Assembly (NCBI GenBank): GCA_008931825.1
Contig: QXVZ01017280.1
Span: 23,344 to 87,343 of the forward strand
Length of the DNA: 64,000 nt
DNA from: Phallusia fumigata
Lineage: Eukaryota; Chordata; Ascidiacea; Phlebobranchia; Ascidiidae
Direction of reading: 5' to 3'
The notes under the pieces were generated by a model. It did not search any database. It had not been told where the DNA came from and was given only the letters and a program-made list of their open reading frames with translations. A program made the translations under genes and the position numbers. Of this stretch, positions 1-10,455 are shown in pieces; the stretch's first letter is position 1; every line of letters begins with the position of its first letter.

Positions 1-104
1 CTCGATCATCCAACTGACAATTCCAAAGTATATTTCGGAATGTAAATTACTAACTTACGACCTAAGAAAGCAGCACCTTTTAAAGCACCAACATTTTTCC
101 ACAG

Positions 105-745
105 AATGGCGTTTCTCCTTACATGGAGCGGAATCCATTCAAACGATCACTTCAGTAGATGGCGAAGTTTCGTCCAATGGGATCAGCACACGACGTCGAC
201 GTTCCAGAAGCGACGATAAACGTCATCGTTCACTGACGTCAGCACAGAACGCGTCGTTCGTTATGGATGACGACAGCGACGATGACGTCATCACTTCAAT
301 TCACCAAGTCAACGTGAAAATCGAGGAAAACGTGCGAGAGCCAGTTCAGACAATTTCCACCTTTATGACGCCGCAAACGTCACAGTATGACGTCACAATC
401 AACGGAGCCATGTCGCTACCGGATAGAAATCGTAGGAACAAACAATCGAAACGCGAATTTCTCGATTGCATTAACGTTCATAGAATGTACGGGATCGAGG
501 GTTTAAGTCACCACAAGGTGGCGGTAAATGTGGTTTCGACCCTCCCGCGCCCCTCCAACCCCGACTTGAGCCCTCCAGTGGTAAGGAGGACCTTGCTCCC
601 CCTCTCCCCCCAACGATCAGCTGAACCGGTTTTACCGGATGAGACGATGGAAAACGTACTTTCGTGGCAAATCTCACGGAGCAGAGAAAAACTTTACGAA
701 GGAAAAACTCGTAAACCCTTTCATCGCTCCGAGACCGATCTTTGA
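105..745 (+). CDS. 3'-terminal coding exon of an unidentified gene (partial)
   Basis: This is the last exon of a gene that begins to the left of the window. A pyrimidine-rich tract followed by CCACAG ends at 104. The open frame then runs from 107 (the two bases before it complete a split codon) to a TGA at 743-745, giving about 213 residues. The protein is hydrophilic, with an Arg/Ser/Asp-rich stretch near the start, an acidic run (DDDSDDD) in the middle and a basic, Ser-rich C-terminus ending in ETDL. I see no signal peptide, membrane segment or known catalytic motif. It reads like the cytoplasmic tail or disordered end of a larger protein. The ATG at 263 is internal, not a start. The last four residues resemble a class I PDZ ligand (S/T-x-hydrophobic), which is only suggestive. 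A poly(A) signal follows at 859. The family is not recognised. Confidence 0.65.
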
Positions 746-858
746 GTTTGTTGTTCATTTGCTTTTTGTTTTTTTTATTTTACCGAATGCAGTATTTGTC
801 TCAGAGTTGTCAACTGTACCTCTTTTTTGCAACTTTTTATTGCACAACATTTGTTCAA

Positions 859-864
859 AATAAA
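859..864 (+). terminator. Poly(A) signal of the left-edge gene
   Basis: AATAAA lies 114 nt after the TGA of the left-edge gene, in T-rich sequence typical of a short 3' UTR. It ends this plus-strand gene tail-to-tail with CFAP53. Confidence 0.6.
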
Positions 865-865
865 A

Positions 866-1467
866 GTATAAGGGAATTCTTTTCCAGCAAGCAGGTCCGT
901 GTGTGGTTTATGCAATTAACTGTACAAAGCGCCTTGACGGTGTTTAATTGCCCGACACACTTTAGGGGTCTTTCTGGGTATCTAATCTGGATACAAGGCG
1001 ATCGATACAAAGCAACAAGCGAATCTCAATACTTACCTTATCAGGTTTGCTTCCAAAGTAAATAAAAAATTTTACCCTTTTTGAAGAGGTAGCGGGATAA
1101 CAGCTTTAAATTGAAGTCAGTTCGAATATTGTTTAGCAATTTGACCTATTTTAGAGGCTGGTTGGGCAGCTACTGGGGGGGCTATGAGGTCAAAAGAAAC
1201 TTATGCCACACACGACCAAGGGCATATCTACCAGTTGTAAAAGCTTTATTGAAACTGATCAAACATTTAGTGCTAACCCTCTTGGTCAAGAGTTCAGACA
1301 AGAAAAAGTTAAAAAACAAAACAAGCAGAGTGAAAACATATGTGTCATCTTCAGCAAATGGGACACTTACTACAAAAAACAAACTTCGTTATTTCAGCAA
1401 AATGGACATTTATTAAAAAATGCAGTAGGACTTTTGATCAGAGACGAAACAAAAACAACACATATTT
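866..1467. other. Convergent intergenic spacer
   Basis: This gap lies between the 3' ends of two converging genes. It is AT-rich with several A-runs and short open frames that show no splice context or recognisable protein. Nothing else is seen here. Confidence 0.5.
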
Positions 1468-1473
1468 TTTATT
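1468..1473 (-). terminator. Poly(A) signal of CFAP53
   Basis: TTTATT on the plus strand is AATAAA on the minus strand. It lies about 105 nt downstream of the CFAP53 stop at 1577, a normal 3' UTR length for a compact genome. Confidence 0.5.
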
Positions 1474-1576
1474 GCGCTAAAATAACGGAAATAATCGTAG
1501 ACTCCAAATAAGGCACAGTACCAAAGAAGTAAAACATATATAACACAAGCGACGTAACACATAGATATCAGGTGAA

Positions 1577-4500
1577 TTACTTAAGCTGGTTTCCGACCAC
1601 TTGAAGTTGTGGCTGCTGAGATGGCTGACGTCGCATGGGGTGGGTTTTCTGGTGGGCTGATGCTGATGAAAGAACCTGAAACGTGAAATTACCGCTTGAT
1701 GTTCAAAGAAATGCTTGGAAGGCTGACTACGATTTGGTATAACGCCTTTTGTAGGCCTGTCGTACTGCGATTGGTGTTTAGAGTTCAGACACACTAAATA
1801 AGCCTGATGTTATTAGTTAAACCTCACTATTATTTGTAGTTTATTCTTACTGTTTAAAGTTTTCATAAAAACTATAGACTGCAGCAGGAAACAACTCAAA
1901 TGGAGTTTTGGAAAAAAATTATAACATATGAGATTTAGGAGAAGAAAATAAAGATTACGCAACACAACCTTCTCTATTTAATAAAATCGACAGTGAGACT
2001 GTTAAACCAATGAGCAAATTCGGTTCAAATTGTCAAAGTACCTCCACAAGTTTAAACGGGAATTCGAATAAAAATATCCAAACTTACATTGTTCAGTCTT
2101 TCCTGGTATCTAGCCTCGGTTTTCAAACCTTCTTCATATTGTCGTAATTCCTCATCTTTTCTCGCGTTCTTGTTCGAATGCTCGTGTTCGATCTGACACA
2201 AGAGGTCGCTCTCGTACTGCTTGTTGATCATCTTTGTTCTACGTTAGAACGGCACGTGATTAAAACAGGGAAACGAACACACTTGGGTATTGTAAAAAAA
2301 AACAACCTATACCCTACTACATGGATTTCGTCAGTGAGCAAATAGTTTACAAGTTTTGTGAAATAGAAAGATAAATCGCTGAAGATTTAAAGTGTCGAAA
2401 AACGATCCACGGCGGACGGACAACGCCCGAATGATGCTCGTAATGAGTCCACCGTCGAGCTACCTGCTTCATTGCAGTTCCGTCGGATGATTTTTTAAAT
2501 GTTTTTTTTTTCGATTAAGTTGGTAACTTCAATTTGGGTCAGCTCGTCGGGTTTACTGGCTTCGAGCAATGTCGCTTAAGTTTCTTATGCAGGATAACAC
2601 AAGAACCCGAGACAGGATTATAACCCACAACCTTCCAAGCACAAGACTGTTGGGCTAACCATTTGGCCATCATGGCGGCCAAATGTTTTTTTGGGTTTTT
2701 AAGGGCATAGGAATCAGGCAATTTACGTTTAAAGCATCAACACTGCCTGGTCGATGGTTTGCAATAAATAGCCAAAGTCATGTTTCAAAGCAGCTGGTAC
2801 GGATATTTACCTTGTTATGCGCTCTTCCTCCATTTTGTGGTGTTCTTCGATTGCTTTCGTCACTTCCTCGCGGTCACGCTTCAGTTCCTCGCGCTCACGT
2901 GCCAACACTTGCACTGTGGACAAAAAAGGTTTTTATGTCACTAATGTTACTACATCACTGTTTTCTTTGCTCGTTACTGGGAGGAACGTTCAGTTATGGT
3001 AGAGGCTCGGTATGCTAAACATACATAAGAATGAGCAAGTGTTCAAACAAAGTCTAATTTATGATGCAAAGTCATCAAACGCTTTCTTCCTGTAAATATC
3101 TGTCAAGGAAGTTAAAATTATCTATTGTTACGTCATACATGGTGACGTAATAACTCCCCGGCATTCTCGGCCGAGCATCGATTTCATTATTAGAGGCTCT
3201 GTGCTCAGCTAAACGAAACACTTGCAGTTTTGACAATGCCCTTGAGGCAATCTTATTGAGACGGGGAACTTACGTTTCTCTTGCAGTTGCTTTCTCCTGG
3301 TTGCCATGACATCCTGCATCAGTCTGTTCCTCGCCTCTTTCTCCAACTTCCACTGGTTCACTCTCTTTGCCCACATGGCAGCCACATCCGCCTCCACCAG
3401 ACGACTCAATTCCTTCTCGCGACGAATTTCTTCTTCAAGCTGCATTATGAGCGATTATTTAGTTAAAAAATGGTTTAGCACAGCTCTGAATTACGTAAAT
3501 GAATCTTCGTGCGCTGCTGTTGTTACTCAAAAAAATGAGTGTTTCACTTATCGTTCGCTTGCCTCACATGTTATGCAAGTACCCCAGAGGTTAAATACGG
3601 CCCTGATGGCTAGATAAGGGACCTTAAAAAAATAAAAAAACTAAGTGTAAATGGGAATGTTTGTGACGTCACAATACACCGAGCTTGCTTGACCAAGCAC
3701 CGAGCATTAACGTGAGATGCTCGGTGCTCGACCAAACAGAACACTTGCAGTTTTGGCCCATCACTATTATCAAGCCCACTTGGCCTTTTAGGGCCCGAAA
3801 AAAGAAGCACCTGTTGTTGTAGATATTCGCGATATTTCTTCTCTTCATCTCGCTTCTGGGCTTTCTTTTGGACTTTCTCCTGTGCCTCATTCCTCGATTC
3901 CTCCAGGAGTTGTTCAAGGATCTTCATGTCCAGTGCAAGCTCCTCTTGTCTCTCTTGCGCCTCCCGCTGGAGTTTAGTCTTCATCGATTTCTCCAAAGAA
4001 GCCCTGTGTGTCACAAAAACAGAAAAAAACAATCAAAGGGGTTCCCAACTGCGGAATACCCCATTAGGGGAAATTTTGTATTTGCAAGGGGGTAATTTTT
4101 TCAAATGTTGTTGCACATTTTTGATGATAGTAATTGTTATGTTATGCTGGATATATTGACATAAACATATTTTTTACAAACCAAATTTCTAGTAGGGCAG
4201 TTTTTAGCTTTAAATCTTGTTTAAAGGGGTCCATAGAATGAAAAAAATGTTGAGAATCACTATTTTATACAATTAACAATTTGCTTTTACAACTAGTTAA
4301 TAGCAATTAAACAACATGCAGCCACTTGTTTTGTAGACAACATTTTAAGGTCTGTACTTTTTTGCTTGATATTTGTTTTACTTCTATTTTGTAAAGAAAT
4401 ATGGTATCACAGCATCAGTGAATATCAGAAGTGATTTGGTGGGGATAACTGTTTATTTAGTGTAAGGACTAAAATGAATCACATATGTAACTTCACTTTG

Positions 4501-7115
4501 TTGCGAACATCAACCTTATGAAATAAAATATGTTTCTCTTCTAAGTACTGGAAATAGCGTTAGGCCTACTTGTGTTGTTTCTGCAGGAGTCGTTTTTGTT
4601 GTGTTGCTCTTTGCTCCTCCAGCTGGCGTAAATCTCTCTCTTCAGAAAGGAGTTTGGCCTCCTCCTCAATCAGTCTCTTTTCCTCCTGTTTCTTTGCTTC
4701 CAGAGAGGCTTTCTGTGTTCGCAGTGTGTCCACCATGGCTCTGAATGGGAAAGGGTAAAATGTATTGTACAATGAGTTGCAGTGATTCTATGTTAAACCG
4801 GACACTATTGTAACAATAGGCTCAGTACACAAAGGAATAACAAACAATGCGGCCGTGTCAAAAGCCAAAATACAGCGGCAGTGTACTTAGGGCAATTTTT
4901 TCAATAAAAGATGTTTAGAAAACAAGCTTTGTGATTGGAGGCTAGTTGCAACTAAACACAAACTTTGACCTACGAATGTTTATTATAGCTTGACACAAGT
5001 CAAAAAAGTAGATCCTTAAGCTGGAATTAATTGTTAGTTTTGCCTTACACTGATCTTTACACTTGCTTGGTTGCTCAAAAATCATTACAAATTAGTGCTA
5101 GTTTATTTAATTTAATTCCAACTTTACTTGACTTAAGTCCCAATTACAATGGCTTATGTTTGATCTGGACTTTCTGGGTGATTGACTTGACTTGTGACAT
5201 TTGTTGTGGCATATATAACATTAAGGCAAATGTTCACATTAAGAAATGCACCAAATCCAAGTCTGTCACCAACAAGTGATACCGCCTCTCAACTGGTAAT
5301 AATTAAAAATCATCTCACCTGTTCCTTTCAATTTGTTGTTGTGCTTCTATTTCTTCTCTGGCAGCCTTTGCGAGTCGATCTTTCTCCCACAACTCAGCAT
5401 ACATCCTTTCCTCCTCCTGCCGTCTCCTCTCGAGATCAGCTTTAATTGCAAGTTGGTTCATTCGATCGATGCAAACTTCATCTTGATGTCGTCGTGACAA
5501 TACACCACGAAGTTCTTCACATTGCTCTCTGTAAAATTGAAAAAAATGATGATTGCAACCTTTATTTTACACAGCAACTGCTAGTAAGTTTAGTCAAGTT
5601 GAACCTAACCATTTTGGGCAGAAGCAATATGGAAAATGGTTTGTAGTTGAATTAAATTTTGACGTTTAATTATTCCAGCAATAGTTGTCAGGACAACAAT
5701 GTCCCAAACTGATCCAAAATTAATTTTGGGTTTAGGCCTAAACTCATTGTAAATGTGTGCAGACTAATTTACTTCTGCATCCAGTAGGAACACAGTGTAA
5801 ATATCAATCATGAATCAATTTGTTTGTGGTAGATTTAGTGGACATCAGAACAAAAATGTAGTTGGTTACTGATTATGTCTGCGGGTAATTTTCTTGCTCA
5901 TAGAATTTTTACCTCCACTGCTGGTCAAGTTTTTCCTCAACAATTTGTAATCTTTCTTTCTCCCGCTTTTCCTTCAGTACTTTCGCCCGTTTACACATTT
6001 TGTCCTGGCGTGCTTCGATAGTTTCTTGTTTTGCTTCCATTTCTTCAAGATACTGTTGCTCTTCAGCGGCCAATTTTTCCCTGAGCCTGTGTTGATGTCA
6101 AAACAATTTATTGCATGAATATAAAACAAATAGCACACTGGTGCAGCAAAATTTTGCTTTTAATCTTTAATTTTTGAGCTCATCTACATTTGTTTAATTT
6201 CTCTTGTCCAATGCCAAAAGCCAAAACAATTTTGCCATGTGATTGATATACTACATCAAATTTATATGTGATGTCAGTCTATTAAATATTTAAACATAAA
6301 AACACATGAAAAAAACAGCTCAAGAAACATGTTCTAACCTTTGACGTCTTTCATCCAAGTCTATCTTTCCTTGGTCCATAATTTCCCTAACCCGACGCTG
6401 AATAGTGTTTTTCTGAATTGAACGATCCGTAATTCTTTCCCAGTCATTCTGTACAAGAAATACATGGCATGCAAGGTTTAATGAGCTATCAAAGCTCACT
6501 CCATGTTCAACTCTAACACATTTTAGAACAGTCAGTTAATGTTTTCCATGACCACATGCACTTTGCAAACCTTGAGTTACAAACTGTTTGAAGAGAATCT
6601 TGGCAAATGTTTGTATTGATAATGACAACAGCGATCATCAAAACATTTTTAATAAAATGCATCCACTATATACACGTTCTCTGGCAGTTATGTTTTTAAT
6701 TTAGCTTCTCTTTAAGTCCATATCTTGTGTTACTAAGAATTTTGAACAGTTTTTGCAAAACTACTTGCACAAGTAATAACTGTCAACCTGGTTATAATGT
6801 GATGGTAGAACACAAAATTATAATCGTCATGTACAAAACTAAAAACTACCTTTAAATCAAACATCTTGTTGTATTTAGTAATTTGAATCGCTTCTTCACG
6901 CAAATCTTCTTGACGTCGTCGCTCCAAAATTAAATGCTCAGGTAGTTTTGCTGACGGCATCTTTGCCCTCTAAACACCATCAAATGTCAAACAGTGTCAG
7001 AAATAATCACCAAAAGAAGCTTATTACATCGAATCAACTGACTTACAATTGCCACCGAATGCGGTGTAGGACCAGTGTGTTCCCGGGTCCTCCTTGTTCT
7101 TTGCGTGGCCAACAT
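1577..7115 (-). CDS. CFAP53: Cilia- and flagella-associated protein 53 (CFAP53/CCDC11)
   Basis: Eleven coding exons on the minus strand join in phase: 7047-7115, 6850-6969, 6339-6448, 5913-6086, 5319-5528, 4570-4740, 3811-4003, 3274-3439, 2811-2913, 2088-2238 and 1577-1675. They total 1566 nt, or 521 aa, close to the roughly 514 aa of vertebrate CFAP53. All introns are GT-AG. The protein is almost entirely charged coiled coil rich in Glu, Lys, Arg and Gln. Family-typical stretches include EKLDQQWREQCEELR in exons 4-5, ELWEKDRLAK in exon 5, and a C-terminal VLSS...HPMR motif in the last exon. In animals CFAP53 is a microtubule inner protein of axonemal doublets that also supports dynein docking, nodal cilia and left-right asymmetry. 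The start is the first ATG of exon 1 and is in phase with all later exons. It is expressed divergently from the phosphatase gene at 7612, with an X-box-like site between them. Introns carry a SINE and decayed repeats. Identification is by recalled family sequence, not a search. Confidence 0.94.
2408..2672 (-). repeat. tRNA-derived SINE copy in a CFAP53 intron
   Basis: This copy lies in the intron between CFAP53 exons 9 and 10. Read on the minus strand it starts with a tRNA-like head near 2672 (GGCC-A-AT-GGTTAGCC, then a degenerate B-box), followed by a unique body and a conserved tail near 2410-2490 with the words GTCGAGCTACCTGC and TTCATTGCAGTTCCG. The same order recurs at 11853-12100, 12238-12500 and 16030-16292, which defines a family of about 260 bp. 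tRNA-derived SINEs are known in Ciona; which named family this is I cannot say. Confidence 0.75.
3120..3780. repeat. Diverged duplicated segment in two adjacent CFAP53 introns
   Basis: A block around 3120-3240 and one around 3655-3780 share GTGCTC..., AACACTTGCAGTTTTG and an upstream TGACGT(C)A plus CGAGCAT context. Exon 8 lies between them. The second block also holds an 11-bp perfect inverted repeat (GCACCGAGCAT at 3697-3707 against 3717-3727, 9-nt loop). It is either an old duplication or two copies of a small element. Confidence 0.5.
4029..4262. mobile_element. Possible decayed hAT-like miniature element
   Basis: The left end reads AAGGGGTTCCCAACTGCGG. The right end, reverse-complemented, reads AGTGATTCTCAACATTTTT. 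Both resemble the CAGTGGTTCTCAAC-type termini of many hAT elements. The interior is AT-rich non-coding sequence in a CFAP53 intron. I could not find matching 8-bp flanks, so the call is weak. Confidence 0.3.
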
Positions 7116-7611
7116 TGTGCTTGATTCACTGTCAAAATGTAATTAAGACTCGATACCTTTCGAGCACAAAACAATAATCTGATTAGCTGTCTCGATAATG
7201 CTACATGACATCAAGCAGTAACGCTCAAATGCGAATTCGATCGTGAGCAAATCGAATTATCTTTTGTGCCAGAGTTGCTGTGACAACCAAATTACCACTT
7301 GGTGACGCTACAAAAAATAATTTTGGGGTCATTGTTTAAAAGTAGCAACTTTAAGTTTTTGTGTTTTTTTTTACGCTGCTAATAAACATAAAAATAATTT
7401 GCAACAGTATTTACCAATACTTCATTACGTTTGTTGTTCTGCACAATTCGTAAGTTTTTTAGTTTCAGTTGGGAAAAAATTATCGAAAGTGGTAAATTCC
7501 CCAGTAGTAAACTTTGACTTTCAGACAGAGAATAACATTCTATTTCGAGGTGAAGTTTTATTGTTACCATCACAGTTTGTTGCAAATTTAGTTCATTGGA
7601 TTATAGTGAAC
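7116..7611. promoter_or_regulatory. Shared head-to-head promoter of CFAP53 and the first phosphatase gene
   Basis: Only 496 bp separate the start codons of CFAP53 (minus) and the phosphatase-like gene at 7612 (plus), so both promoters and 5' leaders must fit here. The segment is AT-rich, has no obvious TATA box and contains the X-box-like palindrome at 7274-7287. Several candidate splice or trans-splice acceptors precede ATG 7612. Whether that leader is trans-spliced, as is common in tunicates, cannot be read from DNA. Confidence 0.6.
7274..7287. promoter_or_regulatory. RFX X-box-like motif
   Basis: GTTGCTGTGACAAC is a 14-bp imperfect palindrome made of half-sites GTTGCT and GACAAC separated by 2 nt. 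It fits the X-box layout bound by RFX factors upstream of ciliary genes. It lies about 160 bp upstream of the CFAP53 ATG, a typical distance. Confidence 0.55.
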
Positions 7612-9222
7612 ATGTTTAAATCCCTAAAAAACTTCAGACCTATTGGTGGTGAGTTATTTTCATCCCGAATTTATGGATCATTGTCCGAGTTTAATACACA
7701 GAAGGTAAAAGTTTTTCGAAGTGCCAGACCCGATTTACTTGTTCAAGAGGATTTGGACGAAATTGCTGGAAGACTTGGAATAAAGTAAGTTGTAAATAAA
7801 GAACTTCATGGCATTTCAAATAGTGTGTTACGTACCACTTTGACAGGCAACAATGGTAAAGAACTAATATGCCTTATGTGCATTTTGTGCTTATAGGTCA
7901 GTCATTGATTTCAGAGACTTTAAAACAGAATACAAGAAGGAGAATGGACCTAAACTACTGGATGGAAACTACAAAAGTAAAATATGTCAACAACAATTTG
8001 TCCATTTGGTTGTATGGTTTATAAACCGCTTCGTTGTAGATGCAAAAGTGGTGGATATTGAAAAGATGGATAAGTCATCTACATCAATAAAATGGAAGAC
8101 AGACTGCAACATGGACGAAAACCAGTACATTCAACATATAATGGTCAATTTCTTTGGAAAGGAGTTTGTGAAAGGTCTTGCATTTGGAGGACTGCTTTCA
8201 ATATGGCAGGTATGTTCAACTATACTTCGAGAAAATGTTATTTAGTTTACTGTTGGTGTAAATGGATAACATCTAATCAGTCGCTTGTTTATGTATTTGT
8301 TGTAAAAACATATTTGTGTCATTATAAACTGTGTTTACAGATATTTTGGGTTCTGCTTCTTTCAATTCTATCTATATTTATTGGGACAAAGCAAATTTGG
8401 ATGTATATCAAGAATTTAATAGATCAGCATGGCTTACTGTTTCTTTACAAGGTAAATATTGTTTATCATCATTACCAAAATTTTGGCATATACATGTTGG
8501 TTGATAATTTTGTCTTACAGATGATTATCGACACATGTGGTATTTCTATTCGAACCAGTCTTAAACTTTTGAACATGGAAGAAAACCTGCCGGCAATTAT
8601 ATGTTGTCATGCTGGAAAAGACAGAACTGGAATAATGTCTGCATTGTTGCTTTCAATTTGTGGATGCGACAGAAAGGCAATCGTACATGATTACAGCATG
8701 TCTGAGGTAGGATAAGAATTATAAGTGCTTATGATTCAGAGTCAACTTCATAGTTCTGATATAAATAACCAAGCAACTGTTGCTAGGATAAAGAAATGGA
8801 CTTAAAGAGTAACTTAATTAAACTGCAAGACGGCATGTATGTAGTGAATACATTATGTTGCAAATTTACAGTTGCATGACTTTTTACTGTTAACATTTAT
8901 GTGCAGTAAATGATTCTGTGCAATTGTAAACAATTTTCGGCAAATAAAAACCAGGGATATTTTAAAAATCTGTTTTAATTTTTTCCTTTGTTTTTAAAAC
9001 AATCAGTACACAATATGTTAATTTTTTCACCAGGTTGCGTTTCCTGTTGACGGTAACGACTTGAGCGAATACAGTGAACAAATACGAAGAGCACCAAGAC
9101 ATGTAATCTCTGAGCTACTTGATTACATTGAGGAAAAATATGCATCTGTTGAGTTGTATCTTGTTGCAGTAGGTTTTACGGTGCAAGAACAAAATGAGTT
9201 GAAACAACGCATTTTACTGTAA
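7612..9222 (+). CDS. Membrane-segment tyrosine-phosphatase-like protein, paralogue 1
   Basis: Six exons join in phase: 7612-7784, 7897-7976, 8040-8209, 8341-8451, 8521-8706 and 9034-9222, giving 302 aa. The N-terminus carries NFRPIGG, VFRSARPD, then LGIKSVIDFRD. This matches the N-terminal half of the tyrosine phosphatase family typified by bacterial LipA/MptpB and Pfam Y_phosphatase3. Exon 5 carries the catalytic loop CCHAGKDRTG, a CX5R motif with predicted nucleophile Cys207 and Arg213. The C-terminal LLDYIEEKYASVELYLVAVGF tail is also family-typical. Exon 4 (residues 142-178) is strongly hydrophobic (FWVLLLSILSIFIG) and looks like a membrane helix or hydrophobic lid. Substrate is unknown: members of the wider family act on phosphotyrosine or phosphoinositides. 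A poly(A) signal lies at 9294. Two paralogues follow on the same strand. Confidence 0.85.
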
Positions 9223-9293
9223 ACAATTTATAATGTAGATGCAGTTTATTAAAGCTTGCAAGAATATTGCACTTGTCATTTGATTTTATGTGA

Positions 9294-9299
9294 AATAAA
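9294..9299 (+). terminator. Poly(A) signal of phosphatase paralogue 1
   Basis: AATAAA lies 71 nt after the TAA at 9220-9222, followed by GT/T-rich sequence. Confidence 0.65.
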
Positions 9300-10455
9300 G
9301 TGGTTTTAACAATTAACTATTTACAGCCAAACATGCAAACTTTTTACACATTGTTTTCAATGTAAAAAATGCCTGACATTTAACATTTACATTCAAACTG
9401 GTTTTTTAAATGCATTCATACCTAAAATTTTTTAATTACCTCTTAACTAGTTAACTGCACAACGAAATACCAGTTATATTGTAAAAAATGTACATGCAAA
9501 AAGGCTTGTAATTATAAGTCTATGTACATGCTTTTGCAGATTTAATCAATATAAATGATGCAATGCTGCTTCATATGTTATTAATATGTACAGTATTGAT
9601 GTTTACGTCGTTTCCGTTTCAGTTCAAAATAGGATTTGCGTGAAGTTTCCGATTGGCATGATCCTGTACTTAACACAACAAAATTCACTGTATGTCTGTG
9701 TCGGTACAACGTACTGCTACGAATAATTCTGTACTTTATTTGTGTTTCATTCCACCAAGCATGTTCGTCAATATTTGAACACAGAATAAAATAAATTTAC
9801 TGTCATGTGTTTGGCAAGCAAAAAGCATTTCTCTCGGGTATAATAAAACAACAAAACTGAGTTTGCTGTAGCTGGCACGTTTTTAAATACTGCTACAACT
9901 TCCGCGTAGCTAAACTGCATTGAGTTGATAACCTATAGACTCAGTAAACTTTACCACAACATTCAACACACATCATATTGAATGATACATAAATAAGATT
10001 CTTTCTTTTTTGTTAATAAATATAAATTTCTATAAAATTCTTATCGCTGGTGCCTCAAAAGTCGAAAAAAGTTTTAGAAACTATTATGATATCGAATGTA
10101 GTTTAGTGACGTTCATTTTCAAGTCAGTAGTGTCTTGTTTTTATCATGGGTGGGGTTCGAACCCGCACCCACAAATGTTACACACGTTTTTTTTACAGAA
10201 CGTTGGTAGAACAAAGGTCATATGTCCAGCGGAACCGGAAGGCGGCGAATGACGTCACGAACATTTCCCTTCAAGTCGTGTTAGTGCGATGCGTTTTGAA
10301 GACATAATTTCAGGAAATGTAAGTATGTTTGCTGATACTTTGTCACGAATATACCAAAAATATTTATTTTCTCTTGGAAACTGTTGATTGTGCGATGCCA
10401 TCAAATAGTTTTGAGCTTTAGTAGTAGCTTGGGTGTTCAAGTTTTATTGCGGAAA
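9300..10455. other. Intergenic region between phosphatase paralogues 1 and 2
   Basis: AT-rich spacer with no coding exon. Around 10150-10170 it contains a perfect T-arm-like palindrome (GGGTGCGGGTTCGAACCC on the minus strand), probably a tRNA-derived repeat scrap, because no acceptor or anticodon stem accompanies it. One TGACGTCA octamer is at 10250. The promoter of paralogue 2 must lie in the right part. Confidence 0.4.

Noticed and set aside
1477-1794. 105-residue minus-strand frame taken as the CFAP53 last exon
   Set aside because: The frame needed after exon 10 (phase 0) starts at 1675 in another frame and gives the family-typical VLSS...HPMR end with a stop at 1577.
8092-8715. 207-residue continuous frame in phosphatase paralogue 1
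   Set aside because: It reads through the introns of 8210-8340 and 8452-8520, which happen to lack stops. The paralogues show that exons 3, 4 and 5 are separate.
10147-10170. T-arm-like palindrome suggesting a tRNA gene
   Set aside because: Only the TpsiC-arm-like hairpin exists; no acceptor stem or anticodon arm at the right distance.
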